Source of the DNA: Macrosoma leucophasiata
Taxonomy: Eukaryota; Arthropoda; Insecta; Lepidoptera; Hedylidae
Reading direction: 5' to 3'
DNA length: 64,000 nt
Assembly: GCA_036365455.1 (NCBI GenBank)
Contig: JAWQUS010000002.1
Location: 2,480,001 to 2,544,000, forward strand
A program made the translations under genes and the position numbers. Within the stretch, counting starts at the first letter, position 1, and the number at the start of each line of letters is the position of its first letter. The notes under the pieces are model-generated. The model made no database searches. It was not told where the DNA came from and was given only the letters and a program-made list of their open reading frames with translations. This document shows, piece by piece, positions 1 through 10,653 of the stretch.

Positions 1-1962
1 ATCTATCTAAAATATCTTGTCTCCTTTCCCCCAGGCCTGCGAGTCTCAATTAGGGTTCCCTTCAAACAAACAAAAAAACCGACGCCTGCTATTTAAAACA
101 GAAGCGTTGCGTGTCGGTATGTGATTGTCCACAAATAGTGTGGACGGTGGCACTCGTAAACGGGCTATTTTTTGTGGCAATTTTTCTCAATAATTCTACT
201 TATTCAATTAAAAAAAACCGAGTCACCATGTTTATCGCGCGTATAACTTTTCATATAATAATGCCAGAGAAGCATGCAGTTCACATGGATGTTAACTGAT
301 GACTGCAGCCTGATATCTTCACAAAAAACAGTGGTCAAAACGCAGATGCGTTGCCACCGCTGAGACCTTACAGCCTTACACACCTTACCAGGCGTGCATA
401 CGTTGACAAGTCGACTTGCATATATTTTTTTATTCTACGCTGTATTTATAGGATGAATAAATTACTAAGTCGATCAGTACTGCAATACAAAATTCCTAAA
501 AAACATAAAACCACGATTTACAGATTCAAACTTTAAAATGAATGCGCTGAGAAATGACGATTTTTGACTTGTCTACTTATTCACGACTGTAATGTTGTAT
601 GTGTGATAGATAACAGGGCCATACTAAGTATATTAGTATGGCCCTGATATATCTACTGCTGTACTAAGTCTTCCTTTCCCAATGACGTCTACAACTACCG
701 ATCGGAGGCTGCCGTCATCCAACTATTGCAAATCCTGACAGCACTACTGACATTGCAGAAAAATTGTGCAACAACTGCCTGCATGCATATTCTATAACCC
801 GTTTGCGAGTGCCTTTAGACTGAGCTAGCTATAGAATATATCAGACAGTACAGTCGAGCAGGAAAGGTAGCTATAGAATATAAAAATTAGCTTATCGTGT
901 CGATACGTTCTCCTGGAAGTACGATTTTAAGTCTCTATATTCATCTAGTACTAATAGATTAGATTAGCCTCGAATAAATCCAGCTTCACTCTTGACGCTT
1001 ATATTTTGTAGAGTGAGGTCTCTGATAATTATATTTTCGACTCGCGTGTTTCAATATGATCGAAATACATTTTTAAAATACTTCATTATACAGTCCGTGT
1101 TAAAATTTTAATCGAATGTATGACGAATGAAATTTATTTCGTGCTTCTTCAGTTTAAAATGTTCTGTTGCAATACCGATATAGTAATACTTTTGTTTTAC
1201 TATAGAATATTTTTGTTGCCCCTATTTCTTATACTGAGTGACTGGTTAATCAATTCATATACAAAATGTACTCTAGAGTTAAATTAAATTAATTTTATTC
1301 TTTATTTGACAGCTCTCTCTTCCATCCGGTCCATATCTATTTATGAACGAAAATGAAATTATAATTTAGTACTATTTAAAAAAAATGTTAAGCTACAGTG
1401 AAGCCTTTACTTTTATATAACGAACTTAGAAACTGCAATAAAATGTTTGTATGAATAGTTGGTAATCGGGTTTGGATAGCCAGAAACAAAAATCAGACCA
1501 AAATACCTAGCGTTTATTTTTTGTCAAACTCCTACAGGAAAGTAATTTTATGCCTTTTTCCGTAAGTACGTATCCATACATCCAACATAGCCCTATATAT
1601 TGTGCTAAATAATAATTAATTAGCTTACATAGTGTGTTGTAAATATCTACATACTTGTCTACAACTTTGCCACTACATTTTAAGTTCAGCTACACGCCAA
1701 TTATGACATAATTTCATTATTTACTTAATATTATATTTTTTATTCGAAATATTCAAATTATATTTACAAATTAATATATTGTCTGTTGGCAAAATAACTT
1801 TGTTTTTTTACAGTAACAAATATTGTGATGGAATCTATGTAACTCGAAAGACGTAGCATGTATGAAATTATTATAATAATTATGTAAATTAATTGCATGT
1901 GAAAAATTCACAAATACATCATATTCTTAGTTGATCTCTAGTGTACTTAATTTATATTCTGA

Positions 1963-2108
1963 CCCCTTTATTCATAAACGCATTTTAGCTAAAGTGTTGC
2001 TAATCTCTCCTTTGTCTTTTTCTATCCTGCACATTTGACAATGCAACTGACAAAGACAAAGCATTCTAGAGCTAAAACGTATCTAATGTACGTTTATGAA
2101 TAAGGGGG
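1963..2108. mobile_element. Harbinger-type MITE, copy 1
   Basis: A 146-bp element bounded by inverted repeats (CCCCTTTATTCATAAACG and its complement) with a 3-bp direct repeat TGA on each side. Three copies occur in the window (also 2835-2980 and 47426-47564), each with its own 3-bp flanking duplication. That TSD length fits the PIF/Harbinger superfamily, although these short copies contain no transposase, so the superfamily is an inference. Confidence 0.65.
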
Positions 2109-2834
2109 TGAATATTTTATTCCGACCAAAGCATTTGTTGGCAGCTAAGCTGGTTTTAATTATTTATTTTAGTTGTTTAATTTTGTCCAATGAAACGGTT
2201 ATGAATATTGTCTGTAACGGTAAGCATTTTTTTAAATTATATTTATTTGAATAAGAATTGCCTCGGATGATGTATGTGTTTTTAAGCAGTCGGGTTCACA
2301 TTAGGATAGTACGGTCCACTTGGTAAGTTTATTTCTCAGTGGACATGATGCGATACCAGAACAATTTTAATTACCCAAAAAAATATATTTGACTATTTAT
2401 ATATGTATTATATGAAGTGTATGTATTGCATATGCATTGCCAAATTACTCAAGGACCCATCTGCCACTATCCCTGTGTGAAGGAGAAGGGTCGTGACGGT
2501 GAGTGGTGCCGTAAGCAATATAGCGGTGTTCAAATTACGCTTAGTGTTGGTGTACGTTTAGCGATACAAACATCAGGGTGGCCAGATTTCGAATAAACTT
2601 TCTGCTAAAATTCGGGTAAATATTGTTATGTTGACTATTTCTGTTTAATCAGCATAAAAAATTAGAAAAAACCCACATTGGTTTAAAAATATGTAAGTAC
2701 TCACCCTTAAAATATTAAAATTTGATAGTAGTAGATACGAAGTATTATAATAAATCTATAATTACAATATTAAGTGAAATACCAGTTTATTTTGTCAATG
2801 TACATTTTCTGCCGAATTTCGCTAAAAAGTCCTA

Positions 2835-2980
2835 CCCCCTTATTCACAAACTTATTTTAGCTAAAGTGTTGCTAATCTCTGCTTTGTCTCTTTCTATCCT
2901 GCACATTTGACAATGCAACTGACAAAGACAAAGCATTCTATAGCTAAAATGTATCTAAAGTACGTTTATGAATAAGGGGG
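2835..2980. mobile_element. Harbinger-type MITE, copy 2
   Basis: Same family as 1963-2108, also 146 bp, flanked by CTA on both sides. The inverted ends read CCCCCTTATTCACAAAC and the complement of CGTTTATGAATAAGGGGG. Confidence 0.65.
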
Positions 2981-3679
2981 CTACTCTTTATCTTTCCAAT
3001 TCTAAATACAAGATAATTGGGGATCCAATTTTGTCGAATCTGGTGACCCTGACATACATTGACATTTATATACTACTAGTTCGGTTTGTTTGTGCCTAGT
3101 GCGAGTTTGATGTTTACTCGAACTATTTAGAACGAAAAGTTAACTACAAGTTGAATGAAATAGAACCAGCGCGGGCTAGTGACATCTAATGCGGGGCGTT
3201 CGCTACCTTCTAATCTAGGTTGAGGTTGATCCTAATTCTGGATGCACCTTAAAAGGTGGCACAATAACATGAAAATTGCACTTTTCTTAGTAAAAAAATA
3301 TTTGTCTAGTAATATATAATGCGTCAATGGCAACAAGCAATAGCTTCACTTGTGTACAAAGTATGATATTTAGTAAATTCCCGTCAGCAATTTTTAAATA
3401 TTCTGTTTTAAGTAATTTTAATAAATCAAATGCTGAAATAAAATTATAATAAAATATTTATTGAGTTTTATTTATCATCTGGAGAGAACTGCCTGCTATA
3501 CAGATTAATGAACTAGCCTAATGTAAGTATAATAAAATTGACTAAATATAACTGAGGTAACCATATAAATAAAACAATAATAACACACGATGATGACACA
3601 CACACCCCCGTTTGATTCCAGTTTAGAGGTCGCAAGTGTACACAGAGTATTTTTTATATACAGGCACAAGTGTACTTAC

Positions 3680-3983
3680 CATATAGGCCATATAGCAACA
3701 CCGGAGGGGAGTAGCCATATGCAGGCTTTCCCCTCTGTCAAAGTACAAGCCCAAATGGGCCTATACCTGTCGCCTAGATGTTTAAATGTGTGCGTGAAAT
3801 TGTTTCTGTTATTTTGTTAAAGTCAAGGTGTGAGTTTCGTAGTAATAGACGATTTTAGTAGTGTGCGTGAGTGTCGCACGCATTTCCCCCCGCAAAAAAT
3901 GACACGACTGTTTTGCATAGGTAATACACGCTATGGCTCCTCCCCTCCGGTCCGCCGCGACCGGTGGACCGCGTTGCTCTATG
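3680..3983 (+). mobile_element. hAT-type MITE, copy 1 (8-bp TSD)
   Basis: Non-autonomous element with terminal inverted sequence CATA(G)AGCAACAC...GTTGCTCTATG and a perfect 8-bp flanking duplication GTACTTAC (3672-3679 and 3984-3991). The internal part is shared with copies at 22808-23097 and 27949-28231. TIRs beginning CA and 8-bp TSDs are typical of the hAT superfamily. No transposase is present. Confidence 0.75.
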
Positions 3984-4899
3984 GTACTTACCTATCTGCC
4001 ATATCTACAAGACTAATATAATTGTTTTTCAGTAGAATTTAGCTTTTTGGGCATTCTAGTCTTTTTCGTCGCCGCAAGCTATAGACTCGCAAACTTTGCA
4101 CAGGCAACTTCCACTCAGTGGAATTTGGATTTAAGTTTTACTAAGATGCTTTCAAAAGAAATTCGATGATCGAAGAAGCAGTAACCTTGCTATGGACCGC
4201 AGTGTATAACTTCGTATTTTCTACACAGAGAAGGACCTTCGACCTCGAAAATGGTAAGTATTTTCGTTCGGAATCCGAAAGCGGCAATCAAGCATACAGT
4301 TCACATTGTTGGTAAGTGAACACTGTAGATGTAGTTATCAATGTAGATGCGTTGCTACTCCTGGGGCCTAAGTTGTTAAACTTGTGCTGGTAATTACCAG
4401 CGCGTACTTCTGCACTCAAAACTTTCACTGAGAATGGTTTACATTTATTTTAAACTAAAAAATCCACACTATAGGTATAAACACAGTACAAATATGAATT
4501 CATACTTGCATTGTCATATAAATGTCTCTCTCTCTAGGTTTATTGTGTATTATTTATTCAACGTTACTTCACGTATGTTTCCCGGAATAAGTAGGTAGAC
4601 GTAAATGCATGCATAATGGCATGCAAACACCCACGATTCGCCGGTTACGTTTTGTCCCCTTGTAACAGGCGATAAGCCTCTCCGAACACATTGCCAAACT
4701 CCGAGGGTGTCACTGACAAAATCGGTCTTGCTATTATAGAGTAATATCCCAGAGCCGCCTAGACCGTCATTTTAGCAAACCACGTCGCTGATCTTAGCCA
4801 AATTTCTAGTACTGGTAGAGCTTCGGTACTAGAAATTGCCTTCCAACTAGTAACCAACTCGGGGACGTAGACACCATCAGTCTAATCTACCTGTTACTT

Positions 4900-5023
4900 A
4901 GGGCGAGATTCACAGACCGCACTACGACTTTACTTTCGAGTAAAGTACGCTTCGAACTGTCAAAACCCATACATTACTGACAGTTCTAAGCAGTCGTATT
5001 GCGGTCTGTGAATCTCACCATTA
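4900..5023. mobile_element. Palindromic MITE (GAGATTCACAG family), solo copy
   Basis: A near-perfect foldback of about 120 bp whose ends are GCGAGATTCACAGACCGCAC and its inverse, with a second inverted pair in the middle (ACTTTACT/AGTAAAGT). The same family forms a tandem trimer at 16366-16773. Flanking TTA repeats suggest insertion at TA or TTA, as in Tc1/mariner or Harbinger MITEs. Confidence 0.6.
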
Positions 5024-5360
5024 GTTAAGCCTCAGTGACGTTTGTCACAAAGTCATACATTACAATCTTTCAACAACACGACAGCGTAGAGCACTATTTA
5101 GCGCTAAGTCACGGAATCGGGACTTAACGACCGCACTACCCACTGGTGCAGTCAGTCAACCGAATGGCGGAGCTATACAACCAGTATTTTACGTGTTAAT
5201 GTCTGTGCTGCAATATTTCCTTAACACAAGTTACTAGTTTTACAATAAAATGAGTGTTTTGTCATACTGGTATTTTGCGTTGGGCCGAACTGCAATCTTA
5301 ACATTAATAATAGTTACAGTTGAGCGTCAATACCTTTTTTTTGTACAATCCCAATTTTTT

Positions 5361-5712
5361 AGAAGCGCGCATGGCCCGGCGGCCGGTGTAGATCGTAAGC
5401 GATCTACTCGGTTAAGCACTACGGGCGCGGTCGGGTTGTGTGATGGGTGACCGCAGGTGGAAAAATAAATGAGTTTCCGTGCATCGGAGGGCACGTTAAA
5501 CCGTCGGTCCCGGTTGTTATCGATAGATAGCTGTCGTTAAACCTTGTCGGAGACTTTATGGGCGGTTTGAAAACATCCGACAGCGGGTTGGCCACTAACC
5601 CGTATCTCCACCAATCCGCATTGGAGCAGCGTGGTGGAATAAGCTCCAGGCATGCAACCAAAAAAAAATGGCGGAGAGACTCGTGCCCAGCAGCGGGACG
5701 TATAATTTTTTA
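5361..5712 (+). mobile_element. 5S-rRNA-headed SINE, copy 1
   Basis: The 5' part (about 5390-5455) contains GGTTAAGC, a GGGCGCGGT block and TGATGGGTGACCG in the order and spacing of the internal promoter (box A, intermediate element, box C) of a 5S rRNA gene. The body and the tail motif GTGCCCAGCAGCGGGACG are shared with copies at 27117-27453 and 50243-50612, and all three begin at the same GAAGCGCGCATGG. This is the architecture of a SINE3-class element: 5S-derived Pol III head with a LINE-like tail. Confidence 0.75.
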
Positions 5713-7000
5713 TTTTGTATTTTTACTTTCAGATTTGACAAGGAAGGAGCGAAACAAGAAAATGTTGTGTATAATAAACATTTATTCATATAATACAGCC
5801 CTTTCTACATCTCGCAGAGATGTCAATCCAACGGCGCAGCTAGTCAAAGCAGATGATCCTTTCTCCAATTGTATACTCGAGTGCTCACCCATTATGTCCC
5901 ATAATGCCTGCCAAAACAAAAGACATATTAGTGAACCGTACAATTCGTTATAATAAGAACCCTAACGTCGTGAAAATTTAAATATCTTTTATACGAAAAA
6001 CGAAATTATCGTATGATCAAAAACAACGAAGTTTAGTATAGTGAATTCGTGCGCAAAACGATCATCTGTTACTGTCATTTACGGATGCCGTACATTTACG
6101 AAATAACATACAATATAACCGTCCGATTTGAGGTAAATGATGTATTACTCCAAACGATCGTGTCAATCGATCAAGCGCACGCGCACCTTAAACCATCAAG
6201 GTTTCGGTACAAACGACTTCGATGTGAAACAATTCGGATTAGACCGCGTTTATCTGTTTTCTTTCTGCCGTACTTACGATTGATTGTATCTGCGTCCGCC
6301 GCTGTGGTCGCCTAACGTAAACGCCTGGCAATCGCAACGAACAGAGCATCGGCTACGCATCGCCGCCGTTCGTGCCCTCGAGCCGCTCCTAAACCTCTGA
6401 AAACGACTCGCACGCACTTTCTGTTCGAAAGTTAACGCTCGCAACGTTAGGCACATATTCAGTGTAAGAAAGGTAAATAGCACGCTAAGTGTACGACGCC
6501 TGAACCGTTCTACCTAACGGTCGTCGGTTTTTGCCGTTCGAGTCGTAGCTTTTGAACGCCAGTCGCGAGTGGCCATTCGCCTTTAGGATAGGATTTCATG
6601 GTAAATATAACGGCCGAGGGGCCGATCTAAAGCCTGCAATAGAACACATGTATAAATAACCGCAACCACAGAAGCAGGAAAGCCAAACGCCGGGATCATG
6701 CAGTCAAGGTGAAACCGGTCGAGGTTAGTTAATAAAAAAACGACTTTCCCAAAAAAAAAGGAGTTTAATCATCTAAAATAAATGTACAACTTATACCTTA
6801 ATTAACTTATCGATTAAGCTCAATATGAATTATTTTAATTTTATATAAAACTAATCCGCCGCTCGGCCATATCGAACGGCTGCGGGTGAAATGAAAACGT
6901 ATCCTGATAATATTCCTCATTTATTTCAAAAATTATAAAGCGATTTACATAATTCTATTTCACTCGTAACGTAGCTTACATTATAAAGACCGTACGCCTT
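5713..7000. other. Low-repeat stretch, no supported gene
   Basis: Several short frames exist (for example 5558-5953 and 6049-6315) but none has splice signals, start context or family similarity. Unlike most of the window this sequence is not shared with other parts of it. It could be untranslated sequence of the minus-strand RNA-binding protein gene, but I cannot show that. Confidence 0.3.
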
Positions 7001-7350
7001 ACCGTGCAATATATCGACCTAAGGGTGTGCGCGCGCGCACCGCGGGGGGGATCGCGAGCTACCTAATCCGTTCGGGAAGACGAGGCGTGTGAGTCTAGGG
7101 TTTGTTCGATCACGTCGGGCCTAAAGTGTACGGGCTAAAACTAGAGCTAGTGCAGGGCCGCTAGTAGCGCCGCGGGCCCACGCCGCCGCCGTCTCTACCG
7201 CCGCGCGCCGCGCCGCCGCCCCCGCTACATACAGACACACGCTCACACCGGTCCTCCGGCCCCAGACGTCACGGGGCCGCGGCCGCACTGGACCGTGCTG
7301 TCAGGGTTTCGCGAGCCTCAACAGACGTCCGGATACCGCTCCGAGTCCAT
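7001..7350 (-). other. GC-rich unique block; possible 3' exon of the RRM gene
   Basis: A strongly GC-rich patch with GCC-repeat runs, in an AT-rich neighbourhood and free of repeats seen elsewhere in the window. On the minus strand an AG acceptor after position 7287, followed by a short frame ending in TGA at 7269-7271, would fit the phase left open by the exon at 10654-10728, adding only a few Ala/Pro codons. The polypyrimidine tract is weak, so this is a candidate terminal exon and 3' UTR, not a supported one. It could equally be an unrelated promoter or CpG-rich regulatory block. Confidence 0.25.
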
Positions 7351-9331
7351 ATAAACCTAAATTGAAACGTTCGGTTTTGTTGTTTCTTTGTACGACGACC
7401 GATTAAAAGAAACGAGACGAAGAAACGTTCCGTAAGTTTAAGCTCGCTATCGTTGCCGATGACCGAATCTGTTTCACACAGACACCGTAACTGACGCTGT
7501 TGACTGAACAGTCAACCAATGAAACTGTAGCGACAAAATAATGCTACCGAAAGTGGGACTACGTCGAATCGTCTAATTACGGTACGATGTGGACTAGATA
7601 CTAAACACCACCGCGAACCATAGTTAACAACGAAATAATGATGAATATGTCGGCAGATTCGATAATTTCGTTCAATCGATAAGGAGCGAACCTGTGGTTC
7701 GACCGCAATATGTTATCCGCACGTCTGTTAGGGCTTATTCGCATCGCGACGTCAGAATCAATGATACTGATCAGTATTATTTTAAAATAGTAAACACATC
7801 ATAATTTTGGAAATTGTAGTCCTCAATTCATTCGCTTCGTGGATGGTGGCTCTCATTCGAACATCTCTTTATACACGTACGCACGCAATCTAATATTTTT
7901 AGGCAATTATTAAGAATGATCAACAAAACCCTGACAGAAATCCGCACTGGTCCGGCCCGGTAACGTCTGGTTGAATCTTAGAAGTAAAACGCAGCATTTT
8001 ATTATGGAAGACAGAAAAAATACATCAAATGAAATAAAAAATGAGTATTTGATTTAGGCCTATAACTCGTGACACTAAATTTCACATTCCCTTTAGTCGT
8101 TCAGTGAGTACGTAAAACGTGTACAGTGAACGCTTATTTCTCCACCGCCACATGACATCGGGATGTTCAAAAAGTGCGCGAATAAATGAAATGCATTCAG
8201 AATTTGCATTAAACTATTATTATTTGTAACTAACCGTGCAAAAAAACTGCTTATAGGCCTCAATCACTTTGATTTGAAAATTTGCAATGGAAAATTTCCC
8301 CTAAAATTCTTTAGAATAATTCCCGAGATCGTATCCAGTTTCTTTTCTTTTTAATTTAAGATAATGTTATTAAATGTATTGTCTATTGTTTGTCACATCA
8401 GTAGACATTGTAGAATTTAATTCTGAATAACCTTGTAATATTGTGTTAAAGGTCCACTTAAATAATTTATAGCAACCAGCAAGTAATTCAATTTACTCAT
8501 CACACAATTCAATGAAAGTCTTCTTCAAGCATTTTAACATGTTTGCTTCAAAGATTGATCTTTTTTTATCAAATGTATTATAGTGGGAAGGCCCATGACG
8601 CTATTTTAGGATTTAATCGAGCGCGTCAGATTAAGATATGAAAGATACCTTATAACCCAGTCGGGTACCTCCATCAAATCTAAAGTTTATTTATAGATAG
8701 GATCGCTCCCGTAGGGCTTCCTTAAAAATTTTCAAACGGTCGCCACGATCTTACTTCATTTCCGAATCGTCTGAATTTTGGATAGGAGCTTTGTGCGCTT
8801 TTTACACTCTCTCTAAATATGCGACGCGTCCTCGATCCGTAATGTTTATGCCGTGTTATTTTCGAAAAGATTTGATACTTTCAAAAATGGAGGTTCTAAA
8901 TTACTCGAGTATTTCAGATACCTAGAAAGAATCTTAAGTGAATGCAATCAAAGTTCCCATCCAAGATTCTGACTGATTGAATGTGAGGTAAGCTCGTGGC
9001 GGTAGACCTATGTAAGATCTATGTAAGATTGGATAGAAAGAAACCTTAGATTTGGTGAAGGCACTCAGCAGGTTGCAAGGTATCTCCCATATCCTAATCT
9101 CCCCCCTCCTCTTGGGCTTCCCTATTATTATAATTTCAATAAAGTTGAGTTCCCAAGACATTATTTCAACGATTTTAAACTACATCTAAAATGATGTCAT
9201 ATAGGTTGAACAGTGTGATGTCATTGCAATGTTTATACCAAATCAGATATACTTCTATTGAAGAAAAGCAATGATTTACAACACTATTGTGAAACTAATA
9301 TACACAGAAATAAGGAAATATTGTACTTACA
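7351..9331. other. No recognisable gene or repeat
   Basis: Moderately AT-rich sequence without repeats that recur in the window. The minus-strand frame at 8934-9161 has no family match and no splice context. I see no RNA gene here. Confidence 0.3.
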
Positions 9332-9398
9332 AATTGGTCCTAGCTCAGCTCTGGCTGCTTGACAAATAAACCAGCGCTGGTCTTCCGCTAGAACCATT
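9332..9398 (-). other. Possible first coding exon (ATG to donor)
   Basis: On the minus strand an ATG at 9398 opens a frame beginning MVLAEDQRWFICQAARAE and runs 22 codons plus one base to a strong donor GTAAGTAC just below 9332. The amino-acid composition looks protein-like and the donor is close to consensus. I could not find a matching downstream exon at lower coordinates and do not recognise the protein, so this may be chance. Confidence 0.2.
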
Positions 9399-9870
9399 TT
9401 GTTTATGTCATGTATGGATACAAATAGTACATTACAGGGGGAAAAATATAGTTACTCTAAGAAATACAACAAGGTAAAAAAATATATCATTTTGCCAATC
9501 TAAAAATATCAAGTCAAGCATTTTATTCATGTCAATTAAACACATTACAATGGTATCACATCATTTAGCCTATAGTGTGCCCTCTTTCTATCGACCTTAT
9601 TTATTTTAAAAATATTTGTAATTATTAGGAGATCTTTGTAATGGATTGAAACATTGCACATAATTTCAAAACTAAAGATGCTTGAGTTGTTAAGCAAAAG
9701 ACAGTTACATGCTGCTTGTTTTGATAATTATTTCAAGTGGGCAAGACATACATGAGCAATGGCATTTCTTTTTTATATTAATTATGGGCAGGTAGGGTGA
9801 ATTTAGTTTAAGTTAGTTGCAACGCAATACAATTATTTTTTTGTTGTTCAAATTAAAATTTATTAGATGA

Positions 9871-10050
9871 GCTACACACGATACCAAAATCAGACGCGAT
9901 ATTGGGGCAGTGGTGGGCAGGACCCTAGATTGTACCCTAAATCACCTCGTGTGTAGTCAAATCGGAACCAGAATTGTATAGCTTCCAGCGAGCTCATCCC
10001 CACCACAACTGTCCCGATATCGCCTTTGATTTTAGGGTGGTGTGTAGGCA
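9871..10050. mobile_element. Foldback MITE
   Basis: Imperfect inverted repeats of about 45 bp (left arm contains GATACCAAAATCAGACGCG, right arm its inverse with mismatches) bracket a short unique core. No coding capacity. Confidence 0.5.
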
Positions 10051-10352
10051 GTTATACTCTCACTGTGCGAAATGAAGGTTTAACACCTTCATTCAACCCA
10101 TAAAAGTATATATGACCTGAATGGATTTGAGAAAAATGTTTCACTTGTGACCAATCTTTTTTGCTTGACTTGGTGTTGCAGGTTTTTAAATTTATTTGAA
10201 TGCTTATAACTGTCAGTATCTATATGTATTTTCCTGGCACTTATGCATTCATCTAGTAATTATAGAAAGACAGAAATATTTCCTAGTTCAGCACAACATA
10301 ATAATTGTATTTTGTAGCAACAATCAATTTCGATCCGAAAAAGGCAGTGAAA

Positions 10353-10602
10353 GTGTGGATCAGCCAGGTTCGCACTAGACTTGAAGTGATGTAGCGAGTA
10401 ATTTAGATGCTAAATTTGTCTGAATAACTAAATTATCGGCGACTACAATGAAAGAGTAAGTAGAAACAATCTACAAATCGTATTCATTCGTTTAGTACGG
10501 CCAAGACATCACATATACTGTATTCGACAGTAAAGCGAAGGAATTTACGATAATTGGGTACTCGCTACTACACTAGTGCAGTCCGAACCAGGCTGAATAA
10601 CG
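10353..10602. mobile_element. MITE with long inverted ends
   Basis: Left end CAGCCAGGTTCGCACTAGAC and right end with its inverted counterpart (GTGCAGTCCGAACCAGGCTG) are followed inward by a second inverted pair, GATGTAGCGAGTA and TACTCGCTACTAC. About 250 bp long and non-coding. It lies just downstream of the last placed exon of the RRM gene. Confidence 0.5.
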
Positions 10603-10653
10603 GGGATTACTGGCTGGTTGCTAGATAGATTTAGGGACGGGGACAACACTTAC

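Larger units (their letters stand above)
1..5360. other. Gene-poor flank with scattered repeat remnants
   Basis: No open frame here has splice signals or similarity I recognise. What can be seen are decayed repeats: a SINE-A remnant at about 259-395 (minus), a short hairpin at 613-648 with the arm AGGGCCATACT, two Harbinger-type MITEs (1963-2108, 2835-2980), a hAT-type MITE (3680-3983), another SINE-A remnant (about 4282-4380), a tRNA-SINE remnant (about 4605-4735) and a palindromic MITE (4900-5023). The rest is AT-rich sequence in which I see nothing specific. Confidence 0.6.

Noticed and set aside
5390..5455. 5S rRNA gene
   Set aside because: Only promoter-like motifs match; the sequence is diverged, lacks the 5S ends and is fused to a SINE body present three times.
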